64,000 bases of DNA from positions 62,001 through 126,000 of the forward strand of contig JAFRSW010000021.1 of NCBI GenBank assembly GCA_017427385.1. The letters are read 5' to 3'. How positions within the stretch are numbered: position 1 is the first letter of the stretch; each line of letters begins with the position of its first letter. The stretch is from Bacteroidales bacterium (GTDB taxonomy: Bacteria; Bacteroidota; Bacteroidia; Bacteroidales; UBA932). Position numbers and translations under genes: made by a program. The notes beneath the pieces are model-generated. The model had not been told where the DNA came from and ran no database searches. It saw only the letters and a list, made by a program, of their open reading frames with translations. Below, in pieces: positions 53,109-61,109 of the stretch.

Positions 53109-53783
53109 ATGAAAAAATTAATCATTGCGATCGCCGCCGCTTTCGTAGCAGTCAGCGCATCCGCACAGGTCGGTATCATCGCCGGTATCACCTCATCTCA
53201 GAGCAACTACAAAGAAGCTTGGGCACACCTTAACGAAGTGACTCAGTATCACGTCGGTGCAACCTTGAAGCTCCCTCTCCCTCTCGGCCTGGCAATCCAG
53301 CCCTCCATTATTTATGATATGAAAGGCACTTCTCTCGAGACCGCAAAGACTGCCGGAGTCGAGGATGCACTTGCAACCGTCGACACCAAGACCGGTTTCC
53401 TCGAGCTCCCCGTTCAGGTTCAGTGGGGCATCGGCATCGCCGGCGTCGTCCGTCCTTATGTTTTTGCAGAGCCTTTCGTGGGCATAGCAATCAACGGTGA
53501 GGAGAAGACCAATATCGCCGGTCTCGTCAACACCGAAGACAAGCAGGAATGGGAGAATGTTAAAGACCGCCTCACCTATGGCTTCGGCGTTGGTGCAGGT
53601 GTCGAGATTCTCAAGCACCTCCAGGTTTCCGTGCGTTACTATTGGACCCTCGGCGGCCTCTATAGCAACAGCGAAGATGGCGGCAAGACTGTTTCCGCCA
53701 GCACCAATCCTGCAGATTACGTAGAGATCGCCCAGAACCAGAAGGTCGACGGCGTGATGGCATCCATCGCATTCTTGTTCTAA
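53109..53783 (+). CDS. Porin-family outer-membrane beta-barrel protein
   Basis: 224 residues. Signal peptide ending ASAQ (about residue 19), then alternating-strand sequence typical of PorT/OMP_b-brl small barrels (VGIIAGITSSQSNY, FLELPVQVQWGIGIAG, YGFGVGAGVEILKHLQVSVRYYW) and a C-terminal aromatic residue (SIAFLF) expected for BAM recognition. Function unknown. The ATG at 53109 is chosen because it starts the signal peptide. Confidence 0.82.
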   Translation: MKKLIIAIAAAFVAVSASAQVGIIAGITSSQSNYKEAWAHLNEVTQYHVGATLKLPLPLGLAIQPSIIYDMKGTSLETAKTAGVEDALATVDTKTGFLELPVQVQWGIGIAGVVRPYVFAEPFVGIAINGEEKTNIAGLVNTEDKQEWENVKDRLTYGFGVGAGVEILKHLQVSVRYYWTLGGLYSNSEDGGKTVSASTNPADYVEIAQNQKVDGVMASIAFLF

Positions 53784-53791
53784 AAGAGTCT

Positions 53792-54322
53792 ATGTCGGAG
53801 AAAAAGGCGGTGTTTTTTTGCTCCGCCAGCAAAGACATAAATCCTAAATACAATCAGGCCGCGCGGGAATGTGTCCGTGCGGCTTGTTTGGCTGGATATG
53901 GTATAGTGTCCGGCGGGTCCTTCCGCGGAACCATGGGCTCCGTGTGCGACACTGCCAGGGAATTGGGCGCCCCGAACTACGGGGTGATGCCCGAGTTTAT
54001 GAAAGGCCTTGAATACGAAGGGCTTACAGAGCTCCGCTGGGCTCCGACCATGAGTATCCGCAAAGAAATGATGCGCGAAGGCGTGTGCTTTGCGGTGGCC
54101 CTCCCCGGAGGCATAGGCACTATGGACGAGTTTTTCGAAACCCTGGTGCTCGCAAAGCTCGGCAAGTTCCATGGACGCATCGCCGTGCTCAACCTTGACG
54201 GCTTCTACGAACCGCTCAGGGCTCTGTTGAATCATTTCGTAGAAACCGGGATGCTGGAGCCGAAGGATGCCGCGCTGGTCTCCTTCGCCGACACTCCCGA
54301 AGAACTTGCAAAACTATTCTGA
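53792..54322 (+). CDS. LOG-family nucleotide phosphoribohydrolase
   Basis: 176 residues. LOG (lonely guy) proteins cleave the N-glycosidic bond of nucleoside 5'-monophosphates to release the base. PGGIGT at residues 105-110 and Glu113 form the family PGGxGTxxE motif; GGSFRGTMG provides the phosphate-binding loop. Its stop overlaps the next gene by one base. The physiological substrate in Bacteroidales is not established. Confidence 0.88.
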   Translation: MSEKKAVFFCSASKDINPKYNQAARECVRAACLAGYGIVSGGSFRGTMGSVCDTARELGAPNYGVMPEFMKGLEYEGLTELRWAPTMSIRKEMMREGVCFAVALPGGIGTMDEFFETLVLAKLGKFHGRIAVLNLDGFYEPLRALLNHFVETGMLEPKDAALVSFADTPEELAKLF

Positions 54323-55296
54323 TGGACAGGAATTCTGTCATAGCCTTTCTGGGAAAGGATTGGGATGTGATGCAGGAGCTGATATCCAAGGCTCTCGGGT
54401 CCGACGTGCCCATGCTGAACGAAATCAACCTGAGGTTGCTGGATAATGCCGGCAAGATGCTTCGTCCCAGGCTCACCATGCTCTTTGCACGCATCTGCAG
54501 TGGGTCTGAACTTACAGAAGAAAGCATACGATACGCTGCTGCGGTGGAGGTGCTTCACAATGCAACGCTCATCCATGACGATGTGGCCGACGAGGCTATG
54601 ATGCGTCGCGGCAAGCCTACCTTGATGTCGTATCTTGGCGCCGTTCCAGCCGTGCTCGTCGGCGATTTCTGGCTTGCCAGGGCAGTGGGGCTGCTCTCGG
54701 ACTGCTCCGACATGAAGTGGACCCTGGATGCCTTCACCCGCACCCTTACGGATCTTTCGGAAGGGGAGATGCTCCAGCAGCAGAAAGCATTCACCTCCGA
54801 CACTACGATGGAAGACTATCTTCGCATCATCTATTGCAAGACCGGCAGCCTGTTCGTGACGGCCTGCAAGAGCGGTGCGAAGTCGGTGCAGGCGTCTGAA
54901 GAGATGATCCGGGCAGCCGGCCGTTACGGCAAGGCGCTTGGCCTGGCTTTCCAGATCCGGGACGATATCCTCGACTATGCCGGCGACGAGAAGACGGGAA
55001 AGCCCGTGGGCATCGACCTGCTTGAGCAGAAAATTACCCTGCCCCTCCTGGGGGCTCTTTCCAACTCGCCAGACGAGCAGAAGTGGAGGCAGATGATCCA
55101 TGAGATCCCCATGCATCCCGGGAATTGCGATGCCATCCGCGATTTCGTGCTCTCGAACGGCGGTGTCGAATTTGCAGAAAAGAAACTTGAAGACTATGTA
55201 AGCGAGGCGGAGCACGCCCTGGACATCTTCCCGGACTGCACCGAAAAGGAAATCCTTGCCAGTGTCGCCCACTTAAACTCGGTCCGCACCAAATGA
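54322..55296 (+). CDS. Polyprenyl diphosphate synthase
   Basis: 324 residues, all-trans polyprenyl synthetase fold. The two Asp-rich Mg2+ sites are DDVAD (86-90, with Arg pair MMRRGKPT after it) and DDILD (214-218). It makes the long isoprenoid chain that MenA would attach to the menaquinone head group. Chain length cannot be judged confidently. It overlaps holB by four bases. Confidence 0.92.
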   Translation: MDRNSVIAFLGKDWDVMQELISKALGSDVPMLNEINLRLLDNAGKMLRPRLTMLFARICSGSELTEESIRYAAAVEVLHNATLIHDDVADEAMMRRGKPTLMSYLGAVPAVLVGDFWLARAVGLLSDCSDMKWTLDAFTRTLTDLSEGEMLQQQKAFTSDTTMEDYLRIIYCKTGSLFVTACKSGAKSVQASEEMIRAAGRYGKALGLAFQIRDDILDYAGDEKTGKPVGIDLLEQKITLPLLGALSNSPDEQKWRQMIHEIPMHPGNCDAIRDFVLSNGGVEFAEKKLEDYVSEAEHALDIFPDCTEKEILASVAHLNSVRTK

Positions 55297-56222
55297 GTGA
55301 GCTTCTGAATACCCTCTGCGGGATGGCTGATACCGGCCGCGTTCCCCATGCCATCCTCCTTCACGAAGAGGACGGCGGCGGAGGCGTAGCTCTGGGGATG
55401 AAGTTCCTGGAGCATCTCTACGGAGGCAATCCCCGCGTGGCCAAGATGATACATCCCGATATCCACTTCGTGTTCCCGTTGATTCTTTCCGGGGATGCGG
55501 TGTCGGAGCAGTATGCCAAGGAGTGGCGCGCGCTGGTGCAGGAGAATCCCGGCTTCAGCGAGGGCGACCTCTACGATGCGCTGGGCTTCGAGGGCAAGAA
55601 TACGGTGATCTCCGTAAAGGAGGCGAACTTCCTGCTGGGGGTTCTTAGCCGCTATTCGCTGGAAGGGGGTTACACCACCGTGGTCATCTATCTCCCCGAA
55701 AAGATGAACTCCGTGGCGGCCAACAAGCTGCTGAAGATACTGGAGGAGCCGCCGCAGCAGACGCTGTTCCTGATGGTGACGCATGCGCCCGAGCGGCTTC
55801 TGCCCACGATTTTGTCCCGCTGCCAGCTGTTCCGGCTGGAGTCTTCCGGCGGTGCCGAGGTTACGCTTCGCTACGACGATGGCGGCCTCTTGGCTTCGCT
55901 GATGGATGCTGTGATCGCGCGGGATCTTTCCGCCGCGCTGGAGGTAGGGGAGCAGCTTGCCGCCCTGCCATCGCGGGATTCGATGCGGGCTTTCTGCCGC
56001 TATGCGGCCGAGAAGATGCGCCGCGTTTTCCTGGTGCAGCAGGGGTTGTCTTCTTTAGCTGGAGACGATGCCGAAGCTGCCACCTGGGCCGCTGCCTGCA
56101 AGAAGACCTTCCCGCGCAAGGCGCTGGAGGCTCTCGACAAGGCATCCGCCCTTATTGGAAGGAATGTGAATCAGAAGATCCTCTTCACCGACTTGGTGGA
56201 CAGGTTCTATGTTAATATATAG
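55293..56222 (+). CDS. holB: DNA polymerase III subunit delta' (HolB)
   Basis: 309-residue clamp-loader subunit. KLLKILEEPPQQTLFLMVTH and LLPTILSRCQLFRL are the typical delta' sensor 1/SRC region. The N-terminal Walker A is degenerate (HEEDGGGGVA), as is normal for delta', which does not hydrolyse ATP. The order holB-ricT-gldH is conserved in Bacteroidales. Confidence 0.9.
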   Translation: MSELLNTLCGMADTGRVPHAILLHEEDGGGGVALGMKFLEHLYGGNPRVAKMIHPDIHFVFPLILSGDAVSEQYAKEWRALVQENPGFSEGDLYDALGFEGKNTVISVKEANFLLGVLSRYSLEGGYTTVVIYLPEKMNSVAANKLLKILEEPPQQTLFLMVTHAPERLLPTILSRCQLFRLESSGGAEVTLRYDDGGLLASLMDAVIARDLSAALEVGEQLAALPSRDSMRAFCRYAAEKMRRVFLVQQGLSSLAGDDAEAATWAAACKKTFPRKALEALDKASALIGRNVNQKILFTDLVDRFYVNI

Positions 56223-56225
56223 TAT

Positions 56226-57353
56226 ATGGATAAGGAATCTATACATATGGACTGCAACCGGGGCTGCGTGGTTTCGACCGACCTGGCCACCGGGGAGGAA
56301 CATTTTACATACCGCGAGGGCTGCTGCAAGCTGCGCGACCATAACTACCTGGCCGGCATCCCGGACCAGAGTTTCAAGGATATCTTCGAGGTGCGCTTCA
56401 AGAACACCCGCAAGGCTTTTTACCGGAACGCTTCCGGGCAGAATGTGAAGCTTGGCGATATGGTGATAGTTGAGGCTACTACCGGTTGCGACCTTGGAAT
56501 TGTTACGCTCGAGGGCCCTCTGGTGGGCCGTCAGCTCAAGTGCAAGGGCGTCGATCCTTCTGCTGTAGAGTTGAAAAAAATCTACCGCAAGGCCAAGCAG
56601 TCCGATATCGAAAAATGGCAGGAAGCCATCGCCCGCGAGCAGGATACCATGATCCAGGCGCGCCGTATTGCTGCGGAGATGGGGCTGGATATGAAGATAG
56701 GCGACGTGGAGTTCCAGGGTGATGGCAGCAAGGCGATTTTCTACTATATCGCCGACGGCCGAGTGGACTTCCGCCAGCTGATCAAGGTCTTTGCCGAAGA
56801 GTTCCGCATCCGCATCGAGATGAAGCAGATCGGCGCTCGCCAGGAGGCGGGTCTGATCGGCGGTATCGGCGTGTGCGGACGCGAGCTTTGCTGCGCTCGG
56901 TATATAACTAATTTCAAGAGTATTTCCACCTCCGCCGCCCGTGTGCAGGACCTGTCGCTGAACCCGCAGAAACTGGCGGGGCAGTGTGGCAAGCTGAAGT
57001 GCTGCCTGAACTACGAAGTGGCTGTGTATCAGGATGCTCAGTCGCGCATCCCGCGCGTTCAGGAGCCTCTGGAGTTCGAGGATGGTTTTGCATATCTGCG
57101 CAAGACGGATATCCTTCGCGAGGTGATGTATTTCTCGTACGACAAGCATTCGGATGCGGATCTTTATGCGCTGGATGCGGCCGATGTTATGGAGATTATC
57201 CGCATGAACCGCAACGGGGTGAAGCCCGAGTCGCTTAAGGCCGAGCCCGAGCCCGCTTCGCCGGAGTTCGTGACCGCCGTCGGCGATGATGCCATCAATC
57301 GCTTCGATTCCCCCAAGCGCAAGAAGAAGCGCAACAAGAACCGCCGGAAATAG
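56226..57353 (+). CDS. ricT: PSP1-domain protein RicT-like
   Basis: 375 residues. The central PSP1 domain has the Cys-rich cluster GVCGRELCCARY and GQCGKLKCCLNYE, which in Bacillus YaaT/RicT takes part in an Fe-S cluster of the RicAFT complex that stimulates RNase Y and influences phosphorelay. ARRIAAEMGLDMKIGD lies just before the domain. The tail is Lys/Arg-rich (KRKKKRNKNRRK). RicA and RicF partners are not encoded nearby. Confidence 0.85.
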   Translation: MDKESIHMDCNRGCVVSTDLATGEEHFTYREGCCKLRDHNYLAGIPDQSFKDIFEVRFKNTRKAFYRNASGQNVKLGDMVIVEATTGCDLGIVTLEGPLVGRQLKCKGVDPSAVELKKIYRKAKQSDIEKWQEAIAREQDTMIQARRIAAEMGLDMKIGDVEFQGDGSKAIFYYIADGRVDFRQLIKVFAEEFRIRIEMKQIGARQEAGLIGGIGVCGRELCCARYITNFKSISTSAARVQDLSLNPQKLAGQCGKLKCCLNYEVAVYQDAQSRIPRVQEPLEFEDGFAYLRKTDILREVMYFSYDKHSDADLYALDAADVMEIIRMNRNGVKPESLKAEPEPASPEFVTAVGDDAINRFDSPKRKKKRNKNRRK

Positions 57354-57355
57354 AA

Positions 57356-57943
57356 ATGTTCAACAGAGCAGGAGTATCCCCAATTGCCTCTGCTGCACGC
57401 TGCCTTGTTTCGGCAATTCTGCTGGTTATGGCCGTGGCGTGCAGCCGGCCGGGGTCGTGGGAGCAGTTCGTGCGGGTCGAGGATGCGCCTGGCGGGGTGT
57501 ATGAATTTGTCATTCCGTCTTCATCTGTCATTCCGAGCGAAGCGAAGGAATCTACTTTCAACCTGACATTCTACACCTCCCCCCTTGACGAACCCCTGCA
57601 GCTGGAAGTCACCTGGCTTTATTCTCCCGGCGACATCCTTCTGACTGAAACCGTCTGGTTCCCCGCCGGGGATCACCGCGCCCTCTACCGCAGCGGCATA
57701 CGCTTTTCGGCTGACCTGTCGGGAAATACCCCAAAATCTCTACAGGTACCCCCTAAAAACCCCCTACCTGTAGAGAATATTGCGGAAATCTCTACAGGTA
57801 CCCCCAAAAACACCCCTACCTGTATAGAAAATGGGGAAAAACTCTACAGGTCCGCTGTAACAATCCAAGTTACCCCAATCAACCCGCCGGAGGATTTCAG
57901 GGGGCTGGGAATAATCTGCAAGACAAACGATGGGACACGGTAA
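57356..57943 (+). CDS. gldH: GldH-like lipoprotein carrying repeat insertions
   Basis: 195 residues. Lipobox AVAC (Cys29) in a signal peptide with a long N-terminal extension, then a GldH-like beta domain (LTFYTSPLDEPLQLEVTWLYSPGD, quoted in part; SGIRFSADLSG). GldH is needed for gliding or type IX secretion in motile relatives, and here the assignment rests on the holB-ricT-gldH order plus weak similarity. Two kinds of repeat DNA lie inside the frame: a hairpin repeat at 57527-57555 and a palindrome array at 57737-57851. The frame stays open through both, making the protein longer than usual (about 150-160). Confidence 0.68.
   Translation: MFNRAGVSPIASAARCLVSAILLVMAVACSRPGSWEQFVRVEDAPGGVYEFVIPSSSVIPSEAKESTFNLTFYTSPLDEPLQLEVTWLYSPGDILLTETVWFPAGDHRALYRSGIRFSADLSGNTPKSLQVPPKNPLPVENIAEISTGTPKNTPTCIENGEKLYRSAVTIQVTPINPPEDFRGLGIICKTNDGTR
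57527..57555 (+). repeat. Dispersed hairpin repeat, copy 2 (inside gldH)
   Basis: 29-bp match to 14951-14979 with the stem pair changed from T-A to C-G (ATTCC/GGAAT, 57530-57534 with 57547-57551). It is translated here as roughly VIPSEAKEST within gldH. Confidence 0.8.
57737..57851. repeat. Second 52-bp-phased palindrome array, inside gldH
   Basis: Element one: TCTCTACAGGTA (57737-57748), 16-nt C-rich loop, TACCTGTAGAGA (57765-57776). Element two: same left arm at 57789-57800, 16-nt loop, right arm TACCTGTATAGA at 57817-57828 (one mismatch). A third left half-arm CTCTACAGGT occurs at 57842-57851, again 52 bp on. Because 52 is not a multiple of 3, successive units are read in different frames, yet no stop arises. 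Confidence 0.92.
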
Positions 57944-58730
57944 ACTACGTAAATTCGCTGAGAACGAGACGTTCAGCTGCCTTCTGCAACCCAGTGCCGA
58001 AGATGTGCTGGCCGATGGCTACTTTAATCTGGCCGACCATCCGGTGAAGGGCCGCTGGATAGAGCAGATGTTTGGTGGGCATGAGGGCCCCATCGTGTTG
58101 GAACTTGGCTGTGGCAAGGGGGAATATACCCTCGAGCTGGCCCGGCGCAATCCGGACAAGAACTATATTGGCGTCGATATCAAGGGCGCGCGTCTCTGGC
58201 GCGGAGCCAAGACTGCTACGGAAGAGGGGCTGCGCAATGTGGCCTTCCTCCGCACGCGAATCGAGTTCATCACGGCATTCTTCGGCCCGGAAGAAGTCTC
58301 TGAAATCTGGCTCACATTCTCGGATCCGCAGCTCCGCGCCAGCGAGAACAAGCGTCTTTCTTCGGCCATGTTCCTGGAGCGTTACCGCACTTTCCTCAAG
58401 CCCGGTGGCCGCATCCATCTCAAGACCGACAGCCGCTTCCTCTTCGAATATACCCGTGCCGTCGCTACGGTCAATGGCCTTCCCATCCTCGCGGAGACTA
58501 CTGATTTGTACTCTGACGGTCAGGGGCATGGTGCTGCCTTGCCGGTGGAGGTCCGGGAAGTCCAAACATTTTACGAAACCATGTTCCTGGAGATGGGCCT
58601 TCCCATAACCTACCTGGAATTCTGCCCGGACCATGACGGCCCCTATCTGAACCCCCGGGACCCTGAAGATTTCGACTCTGCCTACTGGCGCACCGCCGAG
58701 GGCCCCCGCCGCTCCTTCAATCATCAATAA
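57930..58730 (+). CDS. trmB: tRNA (guanine-46-N7)-methyltransferase
   Basis: 266 residues; methylates G46 in the tRNA variable loop using SAM. SAM motif ELGCGKGEYTLELA (about 58-71), GVDIKGARLWRGAKTA, and the TrmB signature LTFSDPQ (the common form is FPDPW). It overlaps gldH by 14 bp. The ATG at 57930 is chosen because it gives the usual MGHGKLRKF-type basic N-terminus. Confidence 0.9.
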   Translation: MGHGKLRKFAENETFSCLLQPSAEDVLADGYFNLADHPVKGRWIEQMFGGHEGPIVLELGCGKGEYTLELARRNPDKNYIGVDIKGARLWRGAKTATEEGLRNVAFLRTRIEFITAFFGPEEVSEIWLTFSDPQLRASENKRLSSAMFLERYRTFLKPGGRIHLKTDSRFLFEYTRAVATVNGLPILAETTDLYSDGQGHGAALPVEVREVQTFYETMFLEMGLPITYLEFCPDHDGPYLNPRDPEDFDSAYWRTAEGPRRSFNHQ

Positions 58731-58736
58731 TTATGG

Positions 58737-58767
58737 TTGTAAAAAAGGATTAGTTTAATTACCTTTG
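58737..58767 (+). promoter_or_regulatory. Full -33/-7 promoter of recJ
   Basis: TTG (58737-58739), 20-bp spacer, TACCTTTG (58760-58767, perfect TAnnTTTG). Only 6 nt separate it from the recJ ATG, the clearest leaderless-type arrangement in the window. Confidence 0.82.
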
Positions 58768-58773
58768 TAAACT

Positions 58774-60507
58774 ATGATGAAAGAATGCAAGTGGAATATC
58801 GGAGAACCTGCTCCGGCCGAGAAGGTAAACAGCCTTGCGGCGGAGGTGGGTATCGACCGCGTTCTGGCAGAATTGCTGGTCAAGCGTGGGGTCGAGACCT
58901 TCGAGCAGGCCCGTGCATTCTTCCGTCCCAGCCTGGAAAATCTCCACGACCCGTTCCTCATGAAAGATATGGACAAGGCCGTGGAGCGTCTTCATCAGGC
59001 CATAGCCGGCAACGAAAAAATCCTCGTTTACGGAGACTACGACGTAGACGGAACCACTGCCGTGGCGCTGGTCTACTCCTTCATCAAGCGCTATACCGAC
59101 CTTGTAGACTTCTACATCCCCGACCGTTACGACGAAGGCTACGGCGTGTCCGGCAAGGGCATCAAATGGGCGGCGGAGAACGGCTTCGGCCTCATCATCA
59201 CCCTGGACTGCGGCATCAAGGCCATCGAGAAGGTGGACCTCGCCAAGAGCCTCGGGGTGGATGTTATCATCTGCGACCATCATCTCCCCGAACTTGAACT
59301 CCCGAAGGCCATCGCCGTGCTGGACCCCAAGCGCGAAGACGACTCCTATCCCTTCGACGACCTCTGCGGCTGCGGAGTGGGATTCAAGCTGGTGCAGGCG
59401 TACGCGCAGAGGTTCGAGATCCCGTTCGAGACCCTCATCCCCCTCCTGGACCTGCTGGTAGTCAGCATCGCGTCCGACCTGGTGACGGTGGTGGGGGAGA
59501 ACCGCATCCTCGCATACTACGGCCTCAAGCAGCTGAACGAGAGCCCCAGGAAGGGCCTGCTCGCCATGATCAATCTCTCCAAGCTCGAGCCTGGGCACAT
59601 TACGGTAGATGACATAGTCTTCAAGATCGGTCCCCGCATCAACGCGGCAGGGCGCATGGAGACCGGCCGCCTGGCCGTCGAGCTGCTCACCGCCACCGAA
59701 ACCGGCAAGGCGATGATCGTGGGCGAGAAGATCAACAATAACAACAACGAGCGCAAGAACGTAGACCGCGAGATCACGGCCGAGGCCCTGGAGATGGTGG
59801 AGTCCGGCAAGTGCCTGGCGCGCGAGAACGTCACTATCGTCTACAACCCCAAGTGGAACAAGGGCGTGGTTGGCATCGTGGCATCCCGCCTGGTCGAGGC
59901 CTACTTTAAGCCCACCGTGGTGCTCACCAGCAGCAACGGATTCGTCACCGGATCGGCCCGCAGCGCCGGTAAGTTCGATCTCTACGCCGCCATCGAGAGC
60001 TGCGCGGACCTGATGGAGAATTTCGGCGGCCACACCTACGCCGCCGGACTCACCCTCACCGAGGACAAGCTCCCGGAATTCGCCGCCCGCATGGACAAGT
60101 TCGTGGGCGAGCACATAACCTCCGACATGCTCACGCCTGTGGTGGACATAGATTCCGAACTCAATTTCTCACAGATTACCCCCAAGTTCTTCCGCATACT
60201 CAAGCAGTTCCAGCCCTTCGGCCCCGGCAACCACAACCCCATCTTCATGACCCGCAACGTCTATGATGCCGGCGACGGCCGCAAGGTGGGCGCAGGCGGT
60301 GCGCACATGAAGCTGGACCTCATTCAGGAAGACCAGCCCTACCACAAGGTGCCGGCCATAGCATTCAACCTGGCTGACTACTACGAGTACGTGAAGGAGG
60401 GCAATCCTGTGGATGTCTGCTACGCCATCGTTGAGAACTACTTCGCAGGCAATACCTTCACCCAGCTCCGCATCCGCGATATGCGCAAGGGGGAGGATAT
60501 TATCTGA
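58774..60507 (+). CDS. recJ: Single-stranded-DNA-specific exonuclease RecJ
   Basis: 577 residues, 5'-3' exonuclease for mismatch and recombination repair. DHH-family motifs: DYDVDGTT (88-95), LDCG, CDHH (167-170) and the DHHA1 motif region GGHTYAAGL near residue 415. This is the usual full length. A tandem ATGATG leaves the exact start ambiguous by one codon. The following ECF sigma gene starts 8 bp after the stop. Confidence 0.93.
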   Translation: MMKECKWNIGEPAPAEKVNSLAAEVGIDRVLAELLVKRGVETFEQARAFFRPSLENLHDPFLMKDMDKAVERLHQAIAGNEKILVYGDYDVDGTTAVALVYSFIKRYTDLVDFYIPDRYDEGYGVSGKGIKWAAENGFGLIITLDCGIKAIEKVDLAKSLGVDVIICDHHLPELELPKAIAVLDPKREDDSYPFDDLCGCGVGFKLVQAYAQRFEIPFETLIPLLDLLVVSIASDLVTVVGENRILAYYGLKQLNESPRKGLLAMINLSKLEPGHITVDDIVFKIGPRINAAGRMETGRLAVELLTATETGKAMIVGEKINNNNNERKNVDREITAEALEMVESGKCLARENVTIVYNPKWNKGVVGIVASRLVEAYFKPTVVLTSSNGFVTGSARSAGKFDLYAAIESCADLMENFGGHTYAAGLTLTEDKLPEFAARMDKFVGEHITSDMLTPVVDIDSELNFSQITPKFFRILKQFQPFGPGNHNPIFMTRNVYDAGDGRKVGAGGAHMKLDLIQEDQPYHKVPAIAFNLADYYEYVKEGNPVDVCYAIVENYFAGNTFTQLRIRDMRKGEDII

Positions 60508-60515
60508 AAAGCGGA

Positions 60516-61061
60516 ATGACCAGGGAAGACGAAAAGTATTGCCTGGAAGAAATGGCAAAGGGCAACCGGCAGGCATTTGAATGGCTGTTCCTGACATGGT
60601 ACCCCAAACTTTTGGATTTCTTTGTCCGTTTCCTGGGAAACTGGGGGGGGCAGGATTTGGCTTATGACCTGGCACAGGATGTTTTCATGGATGTATGGAC
60701 ATCCAGGAAAAAGTTCTCACGGGTCAATTCATTTTCTGCGTACATTTTTCAGATGGCCCGGTTCAAGTTGTACAATCATTTCGATAAGTCGGCCGTAAAG
60801 TCCCGGTTCCGGGAGGAATTGCTTGCGAAAGGAGCATTCGCCGCTCCTTCCGTGGAGCCGATCATGTATGCAATGGAAACCGAAAAATTGATTTGGGACG
60901 AAGTGAAAACAATGCCTCCAAAACGGCGCAGGGTTTTCATTATGAGCCGATTTCTTGGATATTCCAACGAGCAGATAGCCGAGGAAATGGATATAGATAA
61001 AAGAACGGTTGAAAATCATCTCACCACTGCCTTGTCCGCATTGAGAAAAGTGGTAAAGTAA
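60516..61061 (+). CDS. ECF sigma factor, FecI-like
   Basis: 181 residues. Region 2 LAYDLAQDVFMDVWTSRKKF and AYIFQMARFKLYNHF; region 4 LPPKRR-like MPPKRRRVFIMSRFLGYSNEQIAEEM with HTH. It heads the sigma/FecR/SusC trio, so it should transcribe the receptor operon on signal from outside. The coding sequence contains a G8 tract (60643-60650). It may be partly co-transcribed with recJ, since no terminator or clear promoter separates them. Confidence 0.9.
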   Translation: MTREDEKYCLEEMAKGNRQAFEWLFLTWYPKLLDFFVRFLGNWGGQDLAYDLAQDVFMDVWTSRKKFSRVNSFSAYIFQMARFKLYNHFDKSAVKSRFREELLAKGAFAAPSVEPIMYAMETEKLIWDEVKTMPPKRRRVFIMSRFLGYSNEQIAEEMDIDKRTVENHLTTALSALRKVVK

Positions 61062-61109
61062 GATTCTTTTTTTGTGTGTAAACCCCGGGAAAGTTTACAT
61101 ACATATAAC

